From assembly GCF_021018895.1 (NCBI RefSeq), contig NC_079384.1, positions 11,695,640 to 11,759,639 on the forward strand: a stretch of DNA of 64,000 nucleotides, given 5' to 3'. This document shows, piece after piece, positions 15,201-26,165 of the stretch. Each line of letters opens with the position of its first letter. Positions within the stretch are counted from its first letter, which is position 1. The position numbers and the translations under genes were made by a program. The notes under the pieces were generated by a model. That model was not told where the DNA came from and searched no databases. It saw only the letters and a list, made by a program, of their open reading frames with translations. The stretch comes from Seriola aureovittata. Taxonomy: Eukaryota > Chordata > Actinopteri > Carangiformes > Carangidae.

Positions 15201-16340
15201 TCTCATAGCCGAATTACCTTTTTTTTCTTTTCTTTTTTTTTTTTTTTTTTTAGCACTAATCCAGAAATAAATGGCGGCGGACCAGCGTTAATCGGTCCTC
15301 ACATTGGGCACAGACAAGCACTTTTGTTGTTTTACTTCAGGCAACTGCTGGACAGAAAGTTGACTTTCTCTCTCTCTCTTGTTATGTTCAGCACATCCAC
15401 CTAGTTAGATTAGAGTCCACAAGACAGAAAGCGACAGTGACCGGGGGAGATAAGAGCTGCAGTGCCGACTGAAATAAAGCCAACTCATTCCCACCCACAT
15501 GGCTGCAGGAAGAGACATCAATTCTTCCCTGTCATCTTTACCCCAGTACACTGTCTCATTACAATTATCTCTCAAATACACACAGTGCATAAAGCTCCAG
15601 TAAATCAGATCCTCAATCAGATTCTTTTACTGGTTGAGCTTTAGTACTGTAATGAAACTCAATGATCCATTATGGAAATTGGGTACAGTGTCAAGGAGTT
15701 TAGCTGTTGCATAGAGAGGATTATATGTATTTGGTAGTTTTGATTAAGCTGAAGATTATCACAGTCATACAGCTTTCTTAGCAGAGACCCCTCTCTGTCT
15801 CCTCTTGGGTGGTCTCTCAAGGCGACTTTCTCTGCAAGCCTACCTCCTGCTTGACGGTCATTGTATAATGCCGGCAGAGCACAACAGCAAGACATACACT
15901 CCTGAAGAGAGCGCCACAAAACACACTCTGAAGCTTGAAGCTTTTGGCGTCTGCCTCACTCCTTTAAATATGAGTCAGCTGTTGTGCTCGGGACTCCAAC
16001 AACAGCTTTAATTCCTCTGCCTCCCCCTCCTTTGCTTAAAAGGGGGCTTTATGCCTGTAGGGCCCCCATCAGTTACCTGCTGACAGGCCGAGCATGACTG
16101 ATGAGCTGCCCGAGGCGCCCCAGTATACTTTGTCAGCTGCTCATAATTTATACATCTTATCTCTGTCAGAACAAAAGACAGAGCGCGGCTTTATGGAAAT
16201 GAAAACAGAGACTTGTTTAGACTCCAGCATGTGGAGTGAAGTGCAGTGATCCTATTGATAGTTGTTTCTCTCTGCGAGCAAGACGAGCTGCCTAGTCTGG
16301 CTCTAAGCACTCCACACCCATTCTGTCTGCCCACACCTTG

Positions 16341-16341
<1 letters not shown>
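8581..16341. other. intergenic stretch, no gene recognised
   Basis: Contains the (CT)n microsatellite and T-tracts near 10528-10550 and 15230-15252. The long minus-strand frame at 11537-12301 is driven by (CT)n. No homology was recognised. Confidence 0.6.
12200..12251. repeat. (CT)n microsatellite
   Basis: About 50 bp of CT dinucleotides. It creates the Arg-Glu and Leu-Ser runs in open frames that cross it. Confidence 0.97.
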
Positions 16342-16413
<72 letters not shown>

Positions 16414-16502
16414 TGTGTGTCTGTGTGTGTCTGTGTGTGTGTCTGTGTGTGTATATGTGTATGTGTGTGTATATGTGTGTGTATATGTGTGTGTGTGTGT
16501 GT
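16342..16502. repeat. (GT)n microsatellite
   Basis: About 160 bp of GT repeats, pure in the first half, with CT and AT interruptions later. Every long open frame across it is an artefact of the repeat. Confidence 0.98.
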
Positions 16503-16834
16503 GGTGACCCAAAGAGGCCATGTGAGGTTGTTCTGGTTGTGTGTCTGGCTCTGTAGTGGCAGGTGACAAAGACATAAAACAGAAGTGTTTATACAGGGAC
16601 ATATCAGTTGTTTAATTGATACGTTTTCCTGCACTTTATTAAATCAGAGCACCACTAAGGAATACTTGTGATACAGACTTGTAATCAGATTATTCAGAGT
16701 ATCAAACACACTGAGAATTAACACTCATCTGTGCAGCTCTAAGCAGGTTTTAGCTGCTTCTAGTCTTTTTCAATGAATTGTCTTTTGGTTTTCTGACTGC
16801 ACAAATAGACCGCATCACTGACCATCATAATAGC

Positions 16835-17142
16835 TAGTTAAGTAGCAAGATCTAGCTCAGCATAGAGAGTCGAGGTGGGGGAAAAGAGCTAGATTGGCTT
16901 CATCACTTCAAAAATACCACGACCAACAACTCTAAAGCTGACTTTTTTTACATTATGTATCTTGTTTATTTAACCAATATGGAGCACGGCTATCTGTTTC
17001 CCCTGCCCCACTCTTTATGCTAAGCTAATCCAAGCATGTACTTACTCCAGCTCTATTATATTTATCTTGATCTTTTCATCTCATTCCCAAAACGAAAGCA
17101 AATAAGTGGATTTCCCAAAATGTTGAAATGTTCCTTTAATCC
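16835..17142 (+). repeat. teleost interspersed repeat (tttcccaaaatgttgaa family)
   Basis: Contains ctctaaagctgacttttttt, gtttatttaaccaatatgga, ctgtttcccctgccccactc, tatgctaagctaatccaagc, acgaaagcaaataagtggat and tttcccaaaatgttgaaatg ending tcctttaa. I recognise the order from fish genomes. Confidence 0.6.
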
Positions 17143-17644
17143 CCATGATTTGGTTATGGTTTTGGTCACATGTAAAAGTTGTACTAAAACTAAAATAATA
17201 GCACTAACACATGGTCATTAGTGTTGCTCAGGAGCCCACCACCTAAAACATAACAAATAAAACAGGAAATGTGTACAAAACAAAGCCTTTAATAAGGCTG
17301 TCATCAGCCCCCACAGGCAGCAAGTTCAGACAGAATCTGTGCTATGCCAACACAACAAAGATCTGGCAAAGAATGCACGTGGCTAGTTAAGAAAGTTGAT
17401 CATCTAGCTACTAAAGAGCTAGTTGATTTTCTCGGTAGTGTTGTTGGAGACTGAACAAAACTAAGAGAAGAGTGAATATTGGAATTCATCAGAAAGATGG
17501 TTGCTCTCGTGTCTGCTGAATGTGTAAGTAGGAAATTGTTGGCTAACATGTTAGCTGTAAGAACTTTATAAACTGATGGTATCTCAGAGCCCTGTGTGTT
17601 GTGGTGCATTACTGCCTCCTGGTGGTTAAAAATCACTAATACCT

Positions 17645-18049
17645 CTTTAAAGGAGCCATTTGTAAGTTTTGCTATTGCTACGTTAGCATTAACAGCTATT
17701 TACTTACCAGTCTAGAAGAATTGTGAGTTCAGTATGAAACGTCATTCCTTTATTCACCAAGAGCTGTCTACAGCAGTGGAGAGCAACACTTTTCCTTATC
17801 ACGTCTTTTCTTCTACTGAAGTTAGCACGCTAACCAGCTAGCCCCTGCCCGTCTCGTCACTTTTGGATAGCGACTCACTGCAGCCTCCAATCTACCCTAA
17901 AGACGTAGCACTGCTCAGAGGGTGTATTATAACCTCTTGTATAATAAAGACAACTATGGCCGAAGCTCTTGCCAAGAGACAATCACCACAACCCTCTCCC
18001 AGCAAGAAACCACATTGAGCGGTAAAACTTACAAATAGCCCCTTTAAAG
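17645..18049. mobile_element. MITE-like element with 26-bp terminal inverted repeats
   Basis: The left end 17645-17670 (ctttaaaggagccatttgta...) and right end 18024-18049 (...acaaatagcccctttaaag) are inverted repeats matching at 24 of 26 positions. The body is about 350 bp without a coding frame, so it fits a non-autonomous DNA transposon. The superfamily is unclear and I could not fix a target duplication. Confidence 0.7.
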
Positions 18050-20894
18050 ACTTTCAAAACAGATGTAAGATGTAAGTGTTTACAGAATGTGTATACTGTA
18101 CAGCCCTCTTGTACAGTTTGTTTTCTAATCTAGTTAAATCAGCTGGAAATGTCCTAAAATATACATTACCGATACCTGTGATGGGAGTCAATACATCATA
18201 ATGAAGGGGATATTGATGTGAACCATGTGGAAGACTCTGCAGAGAAAGGCAATTTATCACTGCCAATGGAGCACTTCCCTACTACTCTCCAAACGCTGTG
18301 CTTTGGTCTGTGATATTGAGAGTGATTCATTCACTGACTCATCCTCCACTACTTTGTCAGACTCAAATTGTCCTGCCAACTCTTTTTGTTTTGGTTTTCT
18401 CATGGCCTTGAACAAAATGCGGGATATGCACTTACTTGCAGCAATTGACACGGCTGCCAAAACACGCTGCTCATCTTGCTTTTGTTTTGCTTTGGTTTTT
18501 TGTGCCTCGTCAGTAATGAGATACTCAGAGTGCGACTATAATAGCTAACCCATGGTCTTTTTGGTATAATAGGTCTAAAAAAAACAGATCATCCTTATCA
18601 TTGTGTGGAGTTTCACCTAAGACTCTCATTTTTATTTTCTTCCTGACACTTTCTACTTTCACAGAACTCTTGCAAAATATATTTTTCTTTTGTGTAACGA
18701 AATTTTCAGTCCTCCTTCTTTCTAAGGTGAGTGTGAATAACAAAGGCATCGCTTTAAGCATACACAAAAGATAATATTCAAATGGTGTATGAAATAAGAG
18801 AACGATAATCCAGAACAAACAGCGACTTTGAGGAGACCTCGCCCAGACAGGTGTGTCTGCTGAGGCGATGAAGGACTGCATTATCCAGCTTCCGTTGTTA
18901 CCTCCAACACTTCTCCTTGCATTTTATCTAAGACAGCTCATTATATGCTACTGGAATGTCCGTACAGCTTCCTGGTTGAGAACTGTAACAAGTAAGCCAG
19001 CTGTAGCTATCAAGCAGAGGAATGAGCAGATATCTAAACTGTTCAGCTGATATCCATATCTTTGTGTGGATTCTATTCGTTGCACTCGGAGCTGGCCGGG
19101 CAGAGGATCATTTGCACCCCTGTGACAAGTACATCATCATCCGCCTGTAACCTTAGCTTGGAGAGATGATGCATGCTTTGTTCTCCGCCAGGCTCACTTG
19201 GGGATGTTTGGCAGTGTGCTGATAGATATGATTATCCTTAATGTCAGTGCATAGCACCATCCCTGATAACAGATTCTCTCAGTAGAATCCACCCTGCTTA
19301 TCTTGCTGCTATGTTGTTAGGCTGCGGCTGCCTTTCTGTGTGGGGAGATGCAATGCAGGCATTTTTTTTTTTTTCAGGCTTATGAGACTTGCTTCAGTGT
19401 ATAATTTAAAGCATGTTTACAGAATTTTTTTCTTGGTAAGCAACATGTCTAAATTATTTAGGCCTTGGCGTAACTCAGCAAGTACAGTGAGACTGATGGA
19501 GAGGGGAAAAAAAAAAGCCAAAATCTTATTTGAGATGAATGAGATGGCCATGAAATTCAATTTGCAAAGCACAATTATAATGTCTCACCACACAGAACTA
19601 TCCTAATAAGCCTTCAAGTTATTGATCAGTAGCAATCACTCAGCAATTACTTTGTCAGGTGATGAAGTTACAGACTTTCAAAACTCATCCTATAGCCTGT
19701 GTTTATGAAGAAAAAACTATCTGCCTAATTTGACTGCATTTTTATCTAATAGTGAGCAAACAGCGTGTCAGGGCTTTTTGTTCAAAAACTGCAAAAGCCA
19801 AAAAAACCTTTTTCCCCGACTATGACATGTTCCCTTTTACTGCATGTTTCTGTTGTGAAAGCTTTATCCTTTTTTTAGACATTGTTTTATTTACATATTT
19901 CCCTGGAAGCTGATTAAAGCCTAAGATTTCTTTAGTTTGCAGCTGTGTTAACAGGAGACAGTAGACAACCTCACCTGACATTTGTGATGGGGGTGGAGGG
20001 TGGGGTGTTGACGTTGTAGTGGTGGTAAAAGGGACAAGGAGGAGGCCTGAGGGGGAGCAGAGGATCCTGTTCAGCTCCACTCAGCAGCCCGGTGATGAGC
20101 CTGCAGGAGAGGACTGTGTCTGTAGATTAGAGCCAGGAGATGAGACAGGGGCCTGGAAGGGGTTGAAGGCGGGGTGGTGGGGGTGGTGGTGACCTGGGAA
20201 TGCCAGCTGCCAGACAGTTCACCGTGCGCAACACATGTCTCTCAGCACCTACTGTTCCACTATGCAAAGCCCCCTTCGCCATTAAGATGACAGAACAGTT
20301 CATATCCTGTGCCGGGATGATAGATATGTCATATCTTTGAAAACCCTGTTTGTCTTCCACAGGTGTATGAGCTCTTTTTTTTCTCCCAGCAGACAGCGCA
20401 CATGGCACTTTTTGACACTCTTTCCCCGATAGTGATTTGGCATGCAGACAGTATCAAAGGGGAGATCTTTCCCATGCAATTATGGCAGAAAATAAAGGTT
20501 ATAAGGTGTGTCGCACAAAAGAAAGCAAAGGATCAAAAGGGCTGCAATGAAAGCTGATTACAATAAAGGGAGACGCTTCCACCCACTGAATGCCACGATG
20601 TGAGTGAGTCAGTAAATAAGCAAAGAAAGAAATGAAATGTTTTTATCGGTTTATGCTCTAATGATTTGAATTAGCAACACTGTGCAATAGTTTATAAAAC
20701 ATATTTATATACCATAACCATTCTCATGAATACAGAAATTTAGAAAGCTAACAAGTGCTGCAGCTAACAATGATTTAATTGGCTCTTATCTGGATTTAAT
20801 CAGGTGATATGTGAATTTTTGTAATTTTGGTAATCTGGCCTATACTGTTGTTTATGACCTAATGCTTGCAAAGCTAATTGAATTCTCATTAGCT

Positions 20895-21082
20895 GCACTT
20901 GTTTATTGCTAATTAGCAAATGTTAGCACCCTAAACAAAGATGGACAACCGTCAGCATTTTAGCATTGTCAGTGTTAGCATGTATGTTAGCATGCTGACT
21001 TTACTAAAAGCAAAAGCCCTGTTGCGCCTATGTATAGCTTCTCAGTGCTGCCAGTGTTGGTGTAGACTCTTAATCTTGTTAC
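20895..21082 (-). repeat. repeat 'B' fragment
   Basis: This copy is in reverse orientation to the one at 8 kb: caaagatggacaaccgtcag, gttagcatgtatgttagcatgc and a tail ending gtagactcttaatcttgtt. The internal order agrees with the copy at 32.6-33.2 kb. Confidence 0.55.
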
Positions 21083-23154
21083 TTGATAATTGACAAGTGA
21101 TTAATTGAGTTTAATTTTGAATTTGAATTTATCAAAAGAGTTGTCGTAAGAACAAGCCCCTCTTGCTTTGCATACTGTATGCTGGAAGAGAAAATATAAC
21201 TCCACACCAAATAAACCAACTTTCTGTTGTTGACAGCATCAAAGTCAGCGAGACAAATTACTCTAATTTGTTGCATTTTGTGAACAAGATATGAATCTAA
21301 CTAGAACAGATACATTGTTGTAGCTATTTGTGAACACTGATGGAATCTGTCTGAAGCACTGGTGGGTAATTTTTCCAGGCTGTCAGAAATAGTGGGTAAT
21401 TGGTAATGAGTGGCCTCTCACAAAGCCGGTTCTGTATTTTTCTTTTTTATTGCTAATAATGCATGATTGTTCTCTGTAATCTGCAGCACTATTTCTCTTT
21501 CATCTCAACGATGAGATAAAAAAAAAAAAAAGGAGATTTGCTGGTCAGGCAGCCCCATGCCATGCTTAGACAGCTCAACTCTCTCAAAGGGATTTATCCA
21601 CTGTTGTTATGACTAATACTCTGTGGATTACAAGTTAGTGAGAGGTCACCTATCGCTTCTATTTCCTACAAGTGAGACTCGTGGTGTTTCAGTACATTCC
21701 CCCTCCCCGACCCAAAAAATTTACATCATGTCAAAGTGGTGAATGACAGGGTGTAGTCGACATGCTACTCCAGATCATTTACCAAGGTCTGACTTGAAAG
21801 CTTCCTCCTTTGTCACTTTCTCGAATTCAGAGTAGAAATCTGCAGCTGCTGAAATAATGAATTAGGCTGATGGACAGAATTATAACAGGCTGGCTACCCA
21901 GCCATCCAGTGACACCCCGCTGCTCCTAAACGCTGCCAGTGATTTAGTACTTCACCCAGGCGAGATGAGGGAATTGAATTTATGCACAGGAAGGTGGTGG
22001 CTAGCACTGACTCATAGCCTTTATGCGGCGGAGCATATCCAACAAGGATGTTCTCCCTAAAAGGGCATTGGAAGTTTATAGACAGCAAATAGTTACTTAT
22101 TTATGAATCAAGATTCAGAGTAGTGAACCCCTGTTGGGTGGTAATAAACAAGCCCAAAAAAGCTAAATGATTTTAGTCTATGTTGCATTAAGATCCACCT
22201 TGTATCTGATTTATATCTAGTTTGTTTTTAAGGATTTATAAATTCTCACACTAGTGTCACGGTGGCGTTTTGGCCTCTAGTAACCTGCTCAGCCCCCCTC
22301 TCAAAAATAGTAAAGTCCTTAAAGGGTTGATAGGTTTTGGACTGATGCTTAGCAACAGCATTCCTGTGCCTTAAGTAGCAGTAAGCCCCTCACTGCACCC
22401 TTTGATGTGGCTGTCAAGGCAGATTTATTTCCTCTTAACACATTGTCTTCTTGTCCACATACATAAAGGGATGAAAGAGAGTGATGTTTACACTTTTTTT
22501 TTTAGTTGTAATTAAATTGTGTTGTTCATGATTTTTCAGGTGATGTGAGACATACATATTGGCGGATCATAGGGGCAGGTTTGACAAAGCAGCTTAATTT
22601 GATTTTTCCAGCTGACATTTGAAAGCCGATGTCAGACTCTTTCAAGGCCAAGGTCTGCTGTACACGATGACCACAAAAACTGAGTTTTAGATAACGTTTA
22701 TTTTTATCTGCAAAATTCCCCAAAGGAAAGAAAATATTTAATTCACTTTCAGCCATTGCTGGTTCAGCATTGCACAGTTACAGAGTCAGCTTGTAAAGTA
22801 AATAATCACACCTCACCTCAAAAGCTTTGTGTTTGCTGGTGTCCTCAGTTTTGTATTTTCACTATCAGATTACTCACTAGCTACCTGCTAGCTGACATAA
22901 CCCTAACACAATAGTACTAAGGTCTCCCACTGTGTGTAACGCTTCTTGTAAAGCAGCACTTGACGTCTCCTTGGCCCACCTCCATGCTGCTCATCTCCAG
23001 CAAGCTCTGACTAACCCTCCGTGTGTTCTCATGGCTCTCACATGGGAATCGGGCAGCTGCAGAAGTGCTTGTTCTTTGTGTTTTTTTGTGTTTTTTTTCT
23101 TTTTTTCCTTTTCTTCAGACAGCCCACTCTGTCCTCAGCCACATGTCTGTGAAA

Positions 23155-23231
23155 GAGATGTCCGAGCGTAGCAAAGCACCAGGAGTTTCCCTGAAGGAAC
23201 CAGATAGAATCAAACCAGTGTCCTCGACATG
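23155..23231 (+). pseudogene. possible tRNA-Leu-like relic
   Basis: Text gagatgtccgagcgtagcaa followed by agcaccagg resembles the D-arm side of a tRNA-Leu (gatggccgag.. aaggcgccag). Near the end, agaatcaaaccagtgtcctc resembles a decayed T-arm and acceptor. The variable arm and the B box are degraded. The same stretch also has a pyrimidine-rich acceptor-like tract before it (ttttccttttcttcag) and stays open to a stop at 23232, so a terminal coding exon cannot be excluded. Confidence 0.25.
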
Positions 23232-24474
23232 AGTCATAAATATGTATATATGTTGAAATTGGCTTCACTTCCTGGGGTGAAGCCATAATAACAATATTTC
23301 CTAAATCAATTACAATTTACCTTTTATGTTTCATTTGACCTTTTGGGGTCAATTAGACCCAGGCTTCTTACAAACAAACTAAACAAACTATGAATAAAAT
23401 TAGAGAGATCTGAAGCTGTTATTGTGTGTAGAAAACACTGTCCACACCAATCTCAGCTATTTAAGAGGAAAGACTGTGAGATCCAGTGACACAAAAATGT
23501 TTTAGGGTGTTATCATCATCATCTGACAACAATCATGAGTTGATCCCTTTCGTTATTTCATCAAAGATTTTTTTCTTGCAGTTAATTTGATATTGTTTGA
23601 ACTGTTCTTTGGACTCTGACTGACATTTCCAGCTTGGAGAACTGTTAGGGGGAAGATCCTGGATGACTCAGAGGGCCCGCTGGACATGGGCCGTGAGACA
23701 TGCCAGACATAGCTATTTATTGAGTCAGAGCTGTTATTGAGCCAGTGCCCCTGCTACCAACTTATTAATCAGCGTTAACAAGTCCTACAGTGCATGACTA
23801 AACAAAACATGTGTCTAGTCTTTTTTGCATCTTTGTTTCTCCCTCAAAATCATAGTTCAGGTCATCAGATATAGTTTATCATTCACATTGTCTCCTCTTG
23901 CTCTCAGGAGCTCCTTCGTCTTTAAAACACCATCACATATTTTACTGACAAACGATCTCTCCCCAAATCCAAGGCCTTGATATATCGCTGTGAGAATTTA
24001 GCTTTCTGCAGAAAAATGGTTTCTTCATTCTCTCTGATAATAACTTTGAATGCTGACAGCGAGTTGAGGCAGGCCGCCAGAATTTCAGTGAAATGTGAGG
24101 ATGTGCTCCATGCATGGGAAATGTGAGAAATACATCTTTTTATTATGAAGTGAAGAAAGCAAAAATAAAGGCGAGTGTGTAGGATAATACTCAAGTAACA
24201 GCTCTGACAACTGTCAAGAAGTACGTGACATTTCATTGTTTCTTACTTCAAGGTGCCGCGTGAAGTTTTCTTAGGAACAAACACAACTTATGTTTACGTC
24301 AAGAGCGTCTCAGCAAAACGCATGATGCTTACCCTTGATTCCTAACAAATGTGTTGAATGCATTCGCGTTTTGAAAGACAATTGAATATGAGAGGTACCT
24401 TTAACCTTGAAGAGTTTGGCAACCGGTTGAGTCACTTAGTTTTATCATAAATATTTTAAATCTGCAGTGAATGA

Positions 24475-24960
24475 TTCTTTCGCCACCTGGTGAAAGTCCA
24501 GCAGACACAGAGCAACATTAGCATCTATTGGGAGTCATTCATCCCACCACCTGATAAATATATGTCCATTATTCACTTCCTTCTAACTCTGTTTTTGATC
24601 TCCACCAACTCCCGAGGAAAATATTTGGCTCTTTTCCTGCCAAGCGCTCCACTGTGTTCACCAGCCAGGTGCTAACTTTGTCTGTCTGCTGTCTGAAACT
24701 GGGCAGGTAGAGTACAGTGGGGTTTTTTTTAGGAACAAATGCTGATGCTACTAATACTGATGCTATGAGAGTGAGGAGAGTGAGCCAGAAAACCAAAACA
24801 GCAAGCAGAAAGATGCTAAAATGCTACATAGAAGAGCTCAGAGGAATTGTGTCAGCTGATGATTCCGTGTGGGTCTATCACCATGAGCAACCACTTTCAC
24901 ACGCACAAAGTCATGTGATCCATTGTTAATATAAATATTGATTATAGCAGTTTAGGTTTA
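24475..24960 (+). repeat. teleost interspersed repeat (ccagccaggtgctaactttg family)
   Basis: Contains attcacttccttctaactct, gatctccaccaactcccgag, gctccactgtgttcaccagc, caggtgctaactttgtctgtc, gtgagccagaaaaccaaaac and tgttaatataaatattgatt in the order of a common fish repeat. The minus-strand frame 24569-24796, with a signal-peptide-like start, is part of this repeat. Confidence 0.6.
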
Positions 24961-25914
24961 ACATGTACATTTTTAGACTTTGTTCAGATTTGATTTATTT
25001 ATATTTTTCTCTGATATTCCTTCAGCTTTGCAGGTTGATTTACCTGCATCCTAAAAACCTTGTTTCCTGTGGCTCCACCCACTGAAGTTTAACGCAGCAG
25101 AGAGTGCAGCTCTGGCTCTGAGAAATGTTTGTTTAACTAAATCTTTAATCTGTGATGATTCACTGCTTAATCTCCAAAGGCTCAACAGCAGCAGAAGACA
25201 GTCTTGTATCTTTCAGTATGAAGCTTTGGTAAACAACATGCCTTAGCTCAGTGGGGCTGTCCTCACAGTGGGGCTTCGTTGTAGATCTCAGCATAATCAA
25301 AGCTCTTGTTTGGAGATGTGAACGCCTAGTTTTCAGTCTGGACATCCCCAGTAATTTCTCACCACTAACAAAGCTGCCTGCTGCCTTCTGTGCTGAGTGG
25401 AGCCTGAGATTTAGATCTAAAGGCCTTATTTGAAAGTGCTGGTCATGCATGCAAACAAGGGGGTGCTATGAAACCATGCCCTTTGTCTGACACACAATAG
25501 CATTTCAACCACTGGGGAACCGCTTGGATCTCCATAGAACTGGCATTACTTTCATGTCAAGTGACACTGAAGGCAATAGAGTGACCAACTTCTCAAAAAG
25601 CCTCCACACATTCAGCTGTAACGCTCTCGCTTTCTCTCCTCTGGTCTTTCAGAACTGCTGGATTGGGACATTATTTCATATTCTTTAAAGTGGTGCCAGG
25701 CTATTCTCACAGCAACAGCTTTGATCAAGACTATGATTTGTAGAGTATTTGCTAACGGCAACGACTTGACTGGTAGAGCTCACAATAGTAGATAGCTACA
25801 GTAATCACGTCTTTAACACAACAAGGCAGTATCCACTTTGGTATAATATCCTGACCATCCTGAATTTCTCATCTTTCCTATAAACAGGACTATTAATTCA
25901 ATTTTATAATAAGT

Positions 25915-26165
25915 CTGCAACTAACTGTTATTCATGAATCTGTTCATTACTATTTCAATTAATACATTAATGATTTTGCTAAAAAAAAAAAAAAAAAAGA
26001 TTGGTCCATCATAGTTTCTGAGCGACCTTAATGACAATTTCAAATAGCTTGTTTTGTCGATGTTCAATTTACAATAACATAAAAAAGAGAGAGGCAGAAA
26101 ATCGTCACATTTGAGAAACTGGTACCAGTGTATGTTTGGCAGTTTTGCTGATGATTGACTTCATA
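25915..26165 (-). repeat. repeat 'A' copy
   Basis: Reverse-orientation copy: tgcaactaactgttattcat, an A-tract at 25980-25998, then caatttcaaatagcttgttttg and gaggcagaaaatcgtcacat. The element reads out of the adjoining tract as in the copies at 32.4 and 59.7 kb. Confidence 0.55.

Larger units (their letters stand above)
18056..24474. other. intergenic stretch, no gene recognised
   Basis: Holds a repeat 'B' fragment and the tRNA-like relic. The stretch 18257-18900 has protein-like frames on the minus strand that I could not assign (see findings). Confidence 0.55.

Noticed and set aside
16191..16634. 147-codon frame with a long Thr-His run, and Cys-Val frames on the other strand
   Set aside because: Translation of a (GT)n microsatellite.
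24569..24796. Minus-strand frame starting with a signal-peptide-like hydrophobic stretch
   Set aside because: It lies within a common interspersed repeat (24475-24960).
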